Numbered from the stretch's first letter, positions 43,237-52,939 are shown. The stretch: DNA of 64,000 nucleotides from Sphingobium soli (GCF_020782245.1 NZ_JAJGNP010000005.1:62001-126000), one strand, 5' to 3'. Notes: generated by a model from the letters alone, not told the origin. Made by a program: numbers and translations.

Positions 43237-43941
43237 ATGGATTTTTCCCTGTCACCGCAGGACTGGACGGTCATCGGCCTGTCGTTGAAGGTCAGCCTGG
43301 TCGCGGTAGCGGTCATGTTGCCGATTGCCTTCGCACTCGCCTGGATATTGGCGCGCTGGCGCTTTCCGGGCAAGCTGCTGCTTGACGCGCTGGTGCATCT
43401 GCCTCTGGTCGTGCCGCCGGTCGTCACCGGCTGGCTGCTGTTGCTGCTGTTCGGCATCAACGGTCCGATCGGCAGCCGGCTCGACCAATGGTTCGGCGTC
43501 ACCTTGTTGTTTCGCTGGACCGGGGCGGCGCTGGCCGCTGCTATCATGGCGATGCCGCTGATGGTGCGCGCGATGCGCTTGTCGATCGAATCGGTCGATC
43601 GGAGGCTGGAACAGGCGGCGCAGACGCTGGGCGCTTCGCCGCTGCGCCGCTTCCTGTCCATTTCGCTGCCGCTATCCTTGCCGGGCATCTTTGCCGGCGC
43701 GATGCTGGGCTTCGCGCGTTCGATCGGGGAATTCGGTGCGACTATCACCTTCGTATCCGACATTCCCGGCGAAACCCGCACCTTGCCCATCGCCATCTAT
43801 GCGGCGCTTCAGGTGCCCGGCGCCGAAGCCGCCGTGAGCCGCTTTGCGATCATTTCCGTGCTGCTGTCGTTGGGCGCGCTTTTGATCTCGGAACTGCTCG
43901 CCCGCCGCGCGACGCAGGGACGCATGCCCCATGTCCTTTGA
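43237..43941 (+). CDS. modB: molybdate ABC transporter permease
   Basis: The 234-residue protein has five or six spans and the ABC-permease EAA loop (EQAAQTLGASPLRRFLSISLPLSLPGI). The LPLVVPPVVTGWLLL segment is characteristic of ModB. It forms the membrane pore for molybdate. Its stop overlaps the modC start by 11 bases. The gene precedes modC as usual but is separated from modA by the HAD gene. Confidence 0.95.
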   Translation: MDFSLSPQDWTVIGLSLKVSLVAVAVMLPIAFALAWILARWRFPGKLLLDALVHLPLVVPPVVTGWLLLLLFGINGPIGSRLDQWFGVTLLFRWTGAALAAAIMAMPLMVRAMRLSIESVDRRLEQAAQTLGASPLRRFLSISLPLSLPGIFAGAMLGFARSIGEFGATITFVSDIPGETRTLPIAIYAALQVPGAEAAVSRFAIISVLLSLGALLISELLARRATQGRMPHVL

Positions 43942-44548
43942 CCTGCGCCTGCGCCGCCGCCTAGGCGACCGCACCATCGCGCTCGACTACATCGCCGACG
44001 CGCGCCTGATCGCGCTGACCGGCCCATCGGGCGTTGGCAAGACCAGCATCCTCAACATGGTTGCCGGCCTGCTCGCCCCCGATGAAGGCCATATCCGCAT
44101 CGATGGCGAAACGCTGTTCGACAGCGCGAGCGGCATCGACCGGCCAGCCGCAGACCGCCATGCCGGCTACCTGTTTCAGGACCTGCGCCTGTTTCCGCAT
44201 ATGCGCGTGGATCGAAACCTGCGCTACGGTCGCCGTCCGGGCGGCGCGCTGTCGGAAGAGGACGTGCTGGCTTTTCTGGGCATCGGCCACCTGCTCCACC
44301 GCATGCCGTCCACTCTGTCGGGTGGCGAAGCGCAGCGCGTCGCCATCGGCCGCGCCCTCCTCTCCGCCCCCCGCTTCCTGCTGATGGACGAACCGCTGAC
44401 GGGGGTCGATCGCGCTCGCCGCGCGGAAATATTGCACCTGATCGAACGCGTGCGCGACGAATTGCGCCTGCCCATTCTCTATGTGACGCATGATCTGCGC
44501 GAAGCGGAACGGCTGGCCGATCGCATCGTCGAAATGCCCGAAGGATGA
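43931..44548 (+). CDS. modC: molybdate ABC transporter ATPase, short form without Mop domain
   Basis: The 205-residue ATPase has Walker A (GPSGVGKTS), Q loop (YLFQDLRLFPHM), signature LSGGEAQRVAIGRAL and Walker B (LLMDEPLTG). It energises ModAB. ModC proteins usually have an extra C-terminal Mop/TOBE domain (total about 350 residues) that binds molybdate; here the protein ends soon after the H loop (YVTHDLREAERLADRI), so this feedback domain is missing. Confidence 0.95.
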   Translation: MSFDLRLRRRLGDRTIALDYIADARLIALTGPSGVGKTSILNMVAGLLAPDEGHIRIDGETLFDSASGIDRPAADRHAGYLFQDLRLFPHMRVDRNLRYGRRPGGALSEEDVLAFLGIGHLLHRMPSTLSGGEAQRVAIGRALLSAPRFLLMDEPLTGVDRARRAEILHLIERVRDELRLPILYVTHDLREAERLADRIVEMPEG

Positions 44549-44690
44549 GGTCGCCAGCACAAAAACACCGTGACAGCGCCCATTTTGCCCGCCATCAGGA
44601 TCGCGATCACAGCAGAAAGCCGTCACACTGAGCCCTCCGACCGACAATCAGAGCAAGTCGCCTCCAAAAGACGCCGACATCGAAAGACGG

Positions 44691-45287
44691 TTGCGCGCTC
44701 TAGAGCGAATGATGGGTGAAAGCCTGGGACGACTAGATCGCATTCAGCACGGCCTGGAACTGCTCGTAGCCGAAACTTTTGCACGAAGGCTGGACCATGC
44801 TTCCGAGCCTGATTCCGCCATACAATGGTCGACCGCCGGCTTCCCTGTCATTCCCAGAAATCTGCCAATTTACTTTGCCAAGCCGACGAAGGGTGGCCAA
44901 CCTGATCCGGATGTCTACCTGGCCGACTGTTGGCATGAGCGCGAAGCTTGGGGTGTATGGGGACGTGACGCCCTCCACGCGCTGCGTTTCGCCTTGGACA
45001 GATGGCGCGGCGGCTATGTGACAGTCAGCATGGCCCTTCGCGCCTTTCAACCGATCGGGAAAACACGGCCCCACGTCGATTTTACCGCCAATGGCTATTT
45101 TCTGGGGAGCCACCAATTGGGATCTGTGGAGCAGGTGATCAAACTTCGCTTGCCCCCCTCATGCATCGGCAACGGTGACGTTGTCTTGCAGATGGTGCAC
45201 GAAGCGCCCCTCTCTCCCCTATCCTTCGGTACGGCCAATGATGGCCGCCAATTGGGCGTCGGTTTGGCGATGCTTGCGGTCGGGTGA
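44691..45287 (+). CDS. uncharacterised protein, start unclear
   Basis: The product is 198 residues from a TTG (192 from the first ATG). The N terminus is a charged helix (RALERMMGESLGRLDRIQHG); the rest is beta-rich (GYVTVSMALRAFQP, TANGYFLGSHQLGSVEQVIKLRLPPS, ending LSPLSFGTANDGRQLGVGLAML). The end resembles the sugar-binding-like domain seen at the end of some polysaccharide proteins (DUF7024-like), but this is a weak match by eye. The frame remains open and protein-like upstream of the TTG without a good start, so the N terminus may be cut off. It lies just before rmlB. Confidence 0.5.
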   Translation: MRALERMMGESLGRLDRIQHGLELLVAETFARRLDHASEPDSAIQWSTAGFPVIPRNLPIYFAKPTKGGQPDPDVYLADCWHEREAWGVWGRDALHALRFALDRWRGGYVTVSMALRAFQPIGKTRPHVDFTANGYFLGSHQLGSVEQVIKLRLPPSCIGNGDVVLQMVHEAPLSPLSFGTANDGRQLGVGLAMLAVG

Positions 45288-45449
45288 TATTCGCCCGAAC
45301 GCCGATAGCATGATTGCGAATAGCGCGACTTTGCGGCAAGTGCGAAGTCCGGTCGACATATATATACCGCTTGGACGAAGCGGATCTTCATATCATCCCT
45401 GCGTCCATCGGCGGCGCGCGGATCAGCTAGGGAGCGAAAGAGAAGGCAC

Positions 45450-46520
45450 ATGGCCAATCTGATCATTACCGGGGGCGCAGGCTTTATCGGCGCGAATTTC
45501 GTCCGCCACTGGCGCAAGGTGTCGCCCAATGACGGGATCGTCGTGCTCGACGCCCTGACCTATGCGGGCAACCCCGCCAACATTGCAGACGTACCGGACG
45601 TTTCCCTGGTCGAAGGCGACATCTGCGACACCGCGCTTGTGTCGCAACTCATTGCCGATCACGATGTCGACACCATCGTCCACTTTGCCGCCGAAAGCCA
45701 TGTCGACCGTTCGATCACGGGCCCCGACGCCTTCGTCACCACCAATGTCATCGGCACCCACAGCCTCCTGAAAGCCGCCAAGGCCGCCTGGCTCGACAAG
45801 GGCACCGGCCGGCCCCACCGTTTCCATCATGTCTCGACCGACGAAGTCTATGGCACGCTGGAACTCGATGATCCCGCGTTCAGCGAATCCACGCCTTATG
45901 CTCCCAATTCGCCTTATTCCGCATCGAAGGCGGGGTCGGACCATCTGGTGCGCGCCTATCACCACACCTATGGCCTGGAAACGACGACCAGCAATTGCTC
46001 GAACAATTATGGTCCCTACCAGTTTCCCGAAAAGCTGATCCCGCTCTTCACGCTCAATGCGCTGTCGGGCAAGAATCTGCCCATCTATGGCGACGGCATG
46101 AATATCCGCGACTGGCTGCATGTCGAAGATCATTGCATCGGCATCGAACTGATCATGCGCAAGGGCCGGATCGGAGAGACCTATAATGTCGGCGGCGGGC
46201 AGGAACTGCCCAATATCGAGGTTATCAAGGAAATCTGTCGCGGCGTTGACGAAGCCTTTGCGCGCAATCCCGCACTCGCGTCGGTATTTCCCGATGCGCC
46301 GGCCGCCCACGGCCGCCCGTCGGCCGAACTCATGACCTATGTGCAGGACCGCAAGGGCCATGATCGCCGCTACGCGATCGACGAAACGAAGATCCGCAGC
46401 GAACTGGGCTATGAACCTTCGCGCGATTTCCCACAGGGCTTTGCCGATACGCTCAACTGGTTCCTGGACAATCAGGACTGGTGGCGTCCTCTGGTGGCGC
46501 GCGCCGCCCTGGCTGGCTGA
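45450..46520 (+). CDS. rmlB: dTDP-glucose 4,6-dehydratase
   Basis: The 356-residue protein is a short-chain dehydrogenase with GGAGFIGANF (NAD binding), the active-site segment VSTDEVYG (Asp/Glu), YSASKAGSDH (Tyr-Lys), and the NCSNNYGPYQFPEKLIP signature. It makes dTDP-4-keto-6-deoxyglucose, the step towards rhamnose and other deoxysugars. The other rml genes (A, C, D) are not in the window, so they are elsewhere or another pathway uses the product. GAGAAGG precedes the ATG. Confidence 0.95.
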   Translation: MANLIITGGAGFIGANFVRHWRKVSPNDGIVVLDALTYAGNPANIADVPDVSLVEGDICDTALVSQLIADHDVDTIVHFAAESHVDRSITGPDAFVTTNVIGTHSLLKAAKAAWLDKGTGRPHRFHHVSTDEVYGTLELDDPAFSESTPYAPNSPYSASKAGSDHLVRAYHHTYGLETTTSNCSNNYGPYQFPEKLIPLFTLNALSGKNLPIYGDGMNIRDWLHVEDHCIGIELIMRKGRIGETYNVGGGQELPNIEVIKEICRGVDEAFARNPALASVFPDAPAAHGRPSAELMTYVQDRKGHDRRYAIDETKIRSELGYEPSRDFPQGFADTLNWFLDNQDWWRPLVARAALAG

Positions 46521-46556
46521 TCCTTCAATCGCCGGGCAGGCCACGCAGGACCATCG

Positions 46557-48815
46557 ATGACGCTCGATATCATTCTTCCCATTTATCGAAACGTCGACAT
46601 GGTCCGGGCCTGCCTGGACTCCCTTGTCCGGAATCTCGACGAGATCCGCGATCACAGTCCCCGCCTGATCGCGATCAACGATTCGCCCGATGATCAGGCG
46701 ATCGATGCCTATCTGCGTCAATGTCATGCCGAAGGCCTGATCGACGTCCACATCCGCAATCCCGAAAACCTCGGCTTCGTACGGAGCGTCAACAAAGGAT
46801 TGGCGATGGCGCGCCGCGACCGGCGTGCTGCCCTGCTCGTCAACAGCGACACGCTGACCTATCCCGGCACATTGTCGGAAATGCTGGCCGTGCTGCATGC
46901 CGACCCGCAGATCGGCTTCGTCTGCCCGCGCTCCAACAATGCCGCGCTAGCGACCTTTCCGCCCGCGCCGCATAATCTGTCGGGCATCGCGACGACGCCG
47001 GAAATCTGCCATATCGCCTGGGAATCGGTACACCGGCACCTTCCCCGCTACAGCTTCGCGCCGACCGCCGTCGGCTTCTATCTGCTCATTTCAGGGCAGG
47101 TGGTCGCCAATTTCGGCTATCTCGATGAGGATTTCGGCGTTGGCTATGAGGAGGAAAATGACCTCGTCATGCGGGCGGGCAAGGTCGGCTTTCGCGCCGT
47201 GCTCGCCAATCACGCCTTCGCTTATCATGCCGGTTCAGCCTCCTTCAAGCTGCACGACATTGACTATAAGGGCCAGCAACAGGCCAATCTGCGCATGATC
47301 GATGCGCGCCATCCTGAATTCCTGCCCCTGGTCTGGGCGCATGAAGCATCGGCTGAATATCGCGCGATCGCCCAGATGGCGAACCTTGTGCCGACTGTCG
47401 ACAGCAAGCTCAAAATCGCACTCAATCTGCTCAGCGTCGGCCATCATCACAATGGCACCAACGAACTCATCATGAACTTCGTCCGCTGGTTTGATCGCCA
47501 GCCGCAGGACGGGTTCGAACTGCATATTATCTGCAAACGGTCCGTCGCAGAATTCCATGGCATCGACCGCCTGGACCATGTGCGGCTGCGTACCGATGTG
47601 ACGCCGGGCTATGCCGTGTCGATCTTCTTTGGCCAGCCCTTCGAACTCGACCAGATCAGCGTCATGGAGCATCTCGCCCCGGTCAATATCTATGGCATGC
47701 TCGACGTCATTGCGCTCGACTGCGGCAATCTGCGCGCGGACAATGACGTGCAAACCCTCTGGTCCTATGTGGCGCGCAACGCCAACGGCCTCTTCTTCAT
47801 CAGCCGGTTTTCGCAAGAAACATTCCGGCATCGCTTTCCCCGGCGCTTTGGCGCGCAGGTCCATACCCGCCTTCTGCCTACCCGCCCCTCGGCCTACGCG
47901 GCGCGCTATGAAGGACTGGAACTGCGCCGCGACCATGCGCTGGTGCTCGGCAATCATTTCGCGCACAAGGCATCAAGCGCATCTGCCCGTATCCTAGGCG
48001 AAGCCATCCCCAGCCTGTCGGTCCTTGTCATGGGCAAGGGCGGCGATGACATGCCCTCCAACGTGCGCCAACTTCACGCCGGCGTCATTCCCGACGTCGA
48101 GATGAACGAGATTTTCGCGTCCAGCAGCGTCATCATCCTGCCTTCTTATTATGAGGGCTTCGGCCTGTCGGTGATGCACGCGCTGGCGCTCGGCAAGCCG
48201 GTGGTCGCCCGCGACATCCCTGCCACGCGCGAAATCCTCGCGACCTTCAGCGCGGTGGAGGGCGTCTTTCTCTATTTCAACGACAGCGACCTGCCCGACG
48301 CCGTGCGCCAGGCCGTCGAATGCGAACAGGCGCGCGTGGTGGAACAGGACGGGGCTGACTGGGACGACTGGTCGCGCGACCTCTTCGCCTTCGCCACCGG
48401 CTTGCTCGACCGGTCCGACATTTGCGACCAATTGATCGCCCGGATTGAAGATGGCGACATGCTCCGCCGCCACAGCGCAGCCAAGGACGGCACGGCGCCT
48501 TCTGGCGCAAGTGGCGGTCCGGTCGCGCTCAATCTCGCGCCGGCCGCGACGGTCGATCTGCCGGCCATTCTTGCGCTCGACGGCGACGCCTTCATTGAGG
48601 CCTTCTATATCCAGATACTGGGCCGTCGTGCCGATCCCGCCGGCCTCGACCATCATCGCGCCCTCATCGCCAACGGCATGACCAAGGAAGACATGCTGCG
48701 CGCCATCATGGAATCGCCCGAGTTCAAGGACCGTCGCGCGACCATCACCGTGATCGGCGCCGACCGCCTCGACAAGAAAGCCAAACGGCGACGCAAGCTG
48801 CTGTCGCTGGGCTGA
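46557..48815 (+). CDS. large fused glycosyltransferase: GT2 + GT4 + DUF4214
   Basis: The 752-residue product has an N-terminal GT-A domain (MTLDIILPIYRNVDMVRACL, then INDSPDDQAI and NSDTLTYPGTL) to about residue 270, a GT-B-like domain (HHHNGTNELIMNFVRWF...SSSVIILPSYYEGFGLSVMHALALGKPVVARD) to about residue 640, and a C-terminal DUF4214 (AFYIQILGRRADPAGLDHHRALI). DUF4214 often occurs in glycan or surface-layer proteins. It should build part of a surface polysaccharide. It follows rmlB by 36 bases and is probably in the same unit. Confidence 0.88.
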   Translation: MTLDIILPIYRNVDMVRACLDSLVRNLDEIRDHSPRLIAINDSPDDQAIDAYLRQCHAEGLIDVHIRNPENLGFVRSVNKGLAMARRDRRAALLVNSDTLTYPGTLSEMLAVLHADPQIGFVCPRSNNAALATFPPAPHNLSGIATTPEICHIAWESVHRHLPRYSFAPTAVGFYLLISGQVVANFGYLDEDFGVGYEEENDLVMRAGKVGFRAVLANHAFAYHAGSASFKLHDIDYKGQQQANLRMIDARHPEFLPLVWAHEASAEYRAIAQMANLVPTVDSKLKIALNLLSVGHHHNGTNELIMNFVRWFDRQPQDGFELHIICKRSVAEFHGIDRLDHVRLRTDVTPGYAVSIFFGQPFELDQISVMEHLAPVNIYGMLDVIALDCGNLRADNDVQTLWSYVARNANGLFFISRFSQETFRHRFPRRFGAQVHTRLLPTRPSAYAARYEGLELRRDHALVLGNHFAHKASSASARILGEAIPSLSVLVMGKGGDDMPSNVRQLHAGVIPDVEMNEIFASSSVIILPSYYEGFGLSVMHALALGKPVVARDIPATREILATFSAVEGVFLYFNDSDLPDAVRQAVECEQARVVEQDGADWDDWSRDLFAFATGLLDRSDICDQLIARIEDGDMLRRHSAAKDGTAPSGASGGPVALNLAPAATVDLPAILALDGDAFIEAFYIQILGRRADPAGLDHHRALIANGMTKEDMLRAIMESPEFKDRRATITVIGADRLDKKAKRRRKLLSLG

Positions 48816-48921
48816 AGCCGTCGCGATTGGGCGCGCCTGCACCAGCCCAAACAAAGCACTTGACCACCCGCCTGCCGCCGCCTATCTGCGGCCTCCCGAG
48901 CGGGAAACCGCTTACGATCGG

Positions 48922-48995
48922 TGCCCGATCGTCTAAAGGTAAGACTACGGACTCTGACTCCGTCAATTGAGGTTCGAATCCTCATCGGGCATCCA
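48922..48995 (+). tRNA. tRNA-Gln (anticodon CTG)
   Basis: A full cloverleaf: acceptor TGCCCGA with TCGGGCA, D arm with AAAGGTAA, anticodon stem ACGGA/TCCGT with loop CTCTGAC (anticodon CTG), T arm with GGTTCGAATCC. Encoded CCA at 48993-48995. It reads CAG codons. It sits between the fused glycosyltransferase and a fatty acid hydroxylase gene. Confidence 0.95.
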
Positions 48996-49067
48996 AATTT
49001 TCCTCCTCCTGACATCCAGGCGCTTGGCTGCGATATCCATGCGCCCACGCCGTCCCGCTGGCGGCCG

Positions 49068-49922
49068 TCAGGCCGCTGAGCGCGCGACCGGGCGGGTTTC
49101 TGACACATCGGCAAAGGACGCAACGACGCTTCCCGCCGCAATCTTCCGTTCGGCCCTGCGAACGGGCATGACGAGAAGGTCGAAATAGGAGCGCGGCGGC
49201 CGCACATCCTCGAGCCCCAGTGCAGGATGTTCGTCCGGCGCAGGAAAATGGGCGGTGCCGAACAGTTGATCCCAGATCGAAAAGACGGGCGCGAAATTCT
49301 TGTCGAAATGCCGCGTCTCGACACTGTGATGGATGCGGTGGAACCTGTTATCGACCAGCAGCCAGCGCAACGGCCCGACATGAAGCCGGGTCGACGCATG
49401 GATGAAGAAATTCCAGAAAGCGACCATGACCACCGCCAATGCCGGCACGGCGACGCCTTTCAGTCCCAGCAGGCTGAAGGGCAGAATCTTGAAGAAGAAT
49501 TGGCAGATCAACTGCACCGGGTGCGCATAGGTATGGGCTGCATGTAGCTGCGTGGGCGCATGATGCACGGCGTGGAACGACCACAAGAAGCGGTGTTCGA
49601 ACCGGTGTTCCCAATAATTACAAAAGTCCCAGAGCAGGATAAGCGTCGCCAGCAGCAACCAGTCGGGCATCCACCGCAGGTCGATCAGGATCGGGCATTC
49701 GATGAAGCGCCAGAAGGCGTGAAAGGGCGGCACGATGAACGCGGCCGACACCGGCAGCGCCAGGACGAAGAGAGCGCCTGGCAGCCGCTCGCGCAAGCTG
49801 AGTTCCTCGCTCGGGAACAGCATCTCCACCAGCACGCACAGGCACAATGCGAGCAGGAATGGCACGGCCATCCACAGGCTCGCTGCAAGAATGAGTCCCA
49901 GGTCAATCCATGACAACGCCAT
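49068..49922 (-). CDS. sterol desaturase/fatty acid hydroxylase superfamily protein
   Basis: The 284-residue membrane protein has the three histidine boxes of the family: EHRFEHR, HAVHHAP and HRIHHS, with four to five hydrophobic spans. These bind a di-iron centre that hydroxylates or desaturates lipids; in sphingomonads likely targets include sphingolipids, carotenoids or hopanoids. The substrate is not predictable here. It stands alone after the tRNA gene on the minus strand. Confidence 0.9.
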   Translation of the reverse strand: MALSWIDLGLILAASLWMAVPFLLALCLCVLVEMLFPSEELSLRERLPGALFVLALPVSAAFIVPPFHAFWRFIECPILIDLRWMPDWLLLATLILLWDFCNYWEHRFEHRFLWSFHAVHHAPTQLHAAHTYAHPVQLICQFFFKILPFSLLGLKGVAVPALAVVMVAFWNFFIHASTRLHVGPLRWLLVDNRFHRIHHSVETRHFDKNFAPVFSIWDQLFGTAHFPAPDEHPALGLEDVRPPRSYFDLLVMPVRRAERKIAAGSVVASFADVSETRPVARSAA

Positions 49923-50040
49923 GGTTCCGCCCTATCCGCCAGACATGTAGATGGCGTTAACCCGCCCGGAGCCCCGCGAAGCTGACTTTGCAGGGTCGAT
50001 AGCCGGTTACCTGGAATTCGCGCGGTTTACCACGCCGCCC

Positions 50041-51324
50041 TCATGCCGCGCTTCCATGAACCACGTCCATGCCGCGCCGCCGGCGACGCGCGGGGCGGGT
50101 CAGGGGCAGCACTTCGGACGGGTCCTTTTCCAGCCGCTCGACCGCATTGTCGACCAGCATCTGCAAGCCCTCGTCGCTCAACAACCCGCCGCGGATCAAG
50201 CAGCGATCCTCGAGCACACGGCGGAACGCGGAATAGAGCGTCATGTCGGGCTGGCGCGGCGCACCCCAGAAACTGTCCAGGCTGGTGTGATGCACGATGC
50301 CAGGCACCTTGTAGACCGCGTGGCCCAGCACCACGACCGGCTTGGCGCTGTTAAGCGCCAGCGTGCCCACCGTGCTGTTCACCGTCACGACGCCCAGCGA
50401 TGTCTGCACGACCTCGGCAATGTCCCAGTCAGAGAGATAATGAACCCGATCGCCGACGCCATAATGGGCCGCCAGCTTGCGCGTCAGCCGTTCCCAGCCG
50501 ACCAGTCCCGGATCGAGCGGATGGCGCTTGACCAGCAACGCGACGCCCTGGGGCGCATGTTCGGCAAAGCTCTTGATGACGAAGCGCAGCGCCGCGCGCA
50601 TGTCGCCGAAGGGCGAATGGACGCGAATCTGATAATCGGAATTGAGCTGCAGCGGCAGGGTGAAATAGGGCTGGCCCTTGACCGCCTCCCATGTCGCGGC
50701 CGACCGTTCCGCCTCGCGCTGCCCCATCAGCAGCTTCCAGCACCAGGCGACCGATTCCAGGATGAAACTATGCGGCCTGTGCGTGCGATAATAGGGAAAA
50801 TAGGGCCGCATCAGCGCCGACGACAGGCCATTGCGCATCGTGTTGCGCGCCCGCGCCTGGAATGTCGAGGGCACCGGCGGCAACGGCTCGGTCCCTTCGG
50901 GCAGGCCAGCCGCCTGATCGATATACCATTGCGGATCGAGCGGCAGCGTCGAATTGCCGTTCACCCCGTCATCCTGCAATGTGAGGAAGTCGGGCCGGAT
51001 ATAGCCTTCCTCCATGCAATGGACACGCAATCCGCGCAGCCGCGCCATGCCATGGGCCGATGTATGATAGGGTCGGCAATCGCCGTAGAGGATAAGGTCG
51101 GTAACGCCGTGGTTGACGATAAAATCGTCGAAGAAGAGCGGCCAGTTGCGAAAGGTCCCGCGATAATCCGTCGCTTCGCCCGGCCAGTCGACCTTGTCGC
51201 CGCCATTGATGTTGATGCGCAGGGCGCGATGCCCCCGTGCCCGCAAGGCGTCGGCCAGCATCGCGAAATAGGGTCCGTGCGGTCCCTGCAGGAAGAGAAA
51301 GGTCTTAACCTGCGGATCAGCCAT
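50041..51324 (-). CDS. kpsS: capsular polysaccharide KpsS-type protein (beta-Kdo transferase family)
   Basis: The 427-residue product has KpsS/LipB signatures: FLFLQGPHGPYFAMLADALRARGH at the start, LILYGDCRPYH, EEGYIRPDFLTL and VVTVNSTVGTLALNSAKPVVVLG. KpsS and KpsC build the Kdo linker on which capsule is assembled. It overlaps kpsC by 8 bases. The basic C-terminal tail (RPARRRRRGMDV) might bind membranes. No other kps or ABC export genes are in view. Confidence 0.9.
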   Translation of the reverse strand: MADPQVKTFLFLQGPHGPYFAMLADALRARGHRALRININGGDKVDWPGEATDYRGTFRNWPLFFDDFIVNHGVTDLILYGDCRPYHTSAHGMARLRGLRVHCMEEGYIRPDFLTLQDDGVNGNSTLPLDPQWYIDQAAGLPEGTEPLPPVPSTFQARARNTMRNGLSSALMRPYFPYYRTHRPHSFILESVAWCWKLLMGQREAERSAATWEAVKGQPYFTLPLQLNSDYQIRVHSPFGDMRAALRFVIKSFAEHAPQGVALLVKRHPLDPGLVGWERLTRKLAAHYGVGDRVHYLSDWDIAEVVQTSLGVVTVNSTVGTLALNSAKPVVVLGHAVYKVPGIVHHTSLDSFWGAPRQPDMTLYSAFRRVLEDRCLIRGGLLSDEGLQMLVDNAVERLEKDPSEVLPLTRPARRRRRGMDVVHGSAA

Positions 51325-52939
51325 GAAAAAACTCTGCGGCCAAAGTCATAAATCTGCGCAACTTCCCCTGCATGGCCCGCACCCTGATAAGCCAAGTCAC
51401 AGGCGGCGTCGACCCATTGGCTAAACGCTCCACCATCACTTCAGGCCCACAAGGCAATCGGGTCACCGGATCGAGATAGCGGGGATAGAGAATGAGTGCT
51501 GCAGCAACAAGCGCATCAATGGTGCGTTGTCGCCCACGACGGGGGCTCGGCGGCGCCACATCGTGCGTCAGGCCCCAACCGGCATAGAAGGGCATGCCGT
51601 GCACCGTCACGGCGCAGCCCCGGATCAGCGCCTCGAACCCGGTGAGCGAGGAGAGCACATGCACCGCGTCCACTGCCTGCACCAGCTCCATCAGCGATCC
51701 GCCGCTGTCGATCGCATCCGCATGGGCCAGGGCCGCCGCATCGGTCAGGTGGCCCTTGCGATGCCCGGCCTGCACGTCGGGATGGGGGCGATAGAGGATG
51801 AAGGCATCGGGTTCGGCGCGTCGCACGCGCTGGAGAAAATCGAGATTGCCGACCACCCCTGCGCCGCCCAGCCGCACCGACAGGTCGTCGTCCACCTGGC
51901 CCACCGCCAGCACGGTACGCCGCCCCTTCGGCAAGGCAGGCAGCCCGACGCCCTGCGCCCCATATTTGGTGACGCCCGACGCACAGATGCGCGCGCGCAG
52001 CCGCGCCGCCCGCTCGACCAGCGCGGGCGAAAAATCCTGCGTCGCGAGCAGCTTTTCCAGGTCATTGGGGCCGAGCGCATTATAATAAATGCCGCTGCGG
52101 TCGACCACGATGGAGCCAGGTGGATGGAGAGCCGCGCCCAAGCCACGCGAACGCAGGAAGCCATCCTCCACCCGCGCGACGGGAATGCCCTCCGCCTCTG
52201 CCTGTGCGACGATGGCGGCGGGCACGCGCGAAGGCCAGACCGCCAGCGCCCCGCCCTCGCGCTGCGCCTTGCGCAGGCCGCGCCGCGCCGACACAAAGGG
52301 CGGCGATCGCTCGCCGTCCCATAAAAAGGCCCGGATCGCCTCGCGCTTCCAGAAGGCCATGCCGCTTGCCGCCGACAAGCCGCGATTGCCGTCCAGATGC
52401 CGCCGCCAGTCGGCCAATTGCGCGATCGCCTGCGATACATTGATCGGCGCGCCAGAAAACGGGTCGCGATATTGCGCCGCGGTCAATCGGGCGCGCAGCA
52501 AAGCGTGCAATCGCGCTGGCTCCACCGCCACGCCATCCGCTCCGATCACCGGCACGCCCATCAGCCCGGCGATCAGCGACCAGTCATCCTCGGCACCGGC
52601 ATGGATGGCCTGCGCGCCTTCGATCATGTGCCACGGGTCGCAGTCAGCGGGGAGCATGCGTCCCCCCACATGGGCCGCGCCCTGGCCGGGCAACAGGCCG
52701 ATCTGATCCGAGTCCATTTCGACAAAAACGCGCGCGTCCAGCGGCGTTCCCACCCGCACCAGCCGCCGCACCGGATCAGGCCGCGCGCCCCAGAAGCAAC
52801 CGCCCACGCGCGCGACGCGAAGCTGGTCCAGCGCCGCGTCGGTGACGCCATGCGCAGCGCGTCCGTCGACAGGCAGGGAGACGGCGGCGACAGCCGGGTC
52901 GACATTGGGAAAAGGCGGGGATCGCAGAAACGGGGTCAT
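51317..52939 (-). CDS. kpsC: capsular polysaccharide KpsC-type protein, N-terminally reduced
   Basis: The 540-residue product has one well-formed KpsC unit in its second half (EDGFLRSRGLG, GIYYNALGPNDLEKLL, YRPHPDVQAGHRKG, LSSLTGFEALIRGC, PFYAGWGLTHD). The first 215 residues are a shortened version of the first unit; KpsC is usually about 670 residues with two full units. It would add Kdo residues to the capsule linker. I start at MTPFLRSPPF; another ATG lies 9 residues upstream. Confidence 0.88.
   Translation of the reverse strand: MTPFLRSPPFPNVDPAVAAVSLPVDGRAAHGVTDAALDQLRVARVGGCFWGARPDPVRRLVRVGTPLDARVFVEMDSDQIGLLPGQGAAHVGGRMLPADCDPWHMIEGAQAIHAGAEDDWSLIAGLMGVPVIGADGVAVEPARLHALLRARLTAAQYRDPFSGAPINVSQAIAQLADWRRHLDGNRGLSAASGMAFWKREAIRAFLWDGERSPPFVSARRGLRKAQREGGALAVWPSRVPAAIVAQAEAEGIPVARVEDGFLRSRGLGAALHPPGSIVVDRSGIYYNALGPNDLEKLLATQDFSPALVERAARLRARICASGVTKYGAQGVGLPALPKGRRTVLAVGQVDDDLSVRLGGAGVVGNLDFLQRVRRAEPDAFILYRPHPDVQAGHRKGHLTDAAALAHADAIDSGGSLMELVQAVDAVHVLSSLTGFEALIRGCAVTVHGMPFYAGWGLTHDVAPPSPRRGRQRTIDALVAAALILYPRYLDPVTRLPCGPEVMVERLANGSTPPVTWLIRVRAMQGKLRRFMTLAAEFFHG

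Noticed and set aside
48922..48995. tRNA-Gln as an attachment site of an integrated element
   Set aside because: No integrase gene and no repeated tRNA 3' end were seen within the window.
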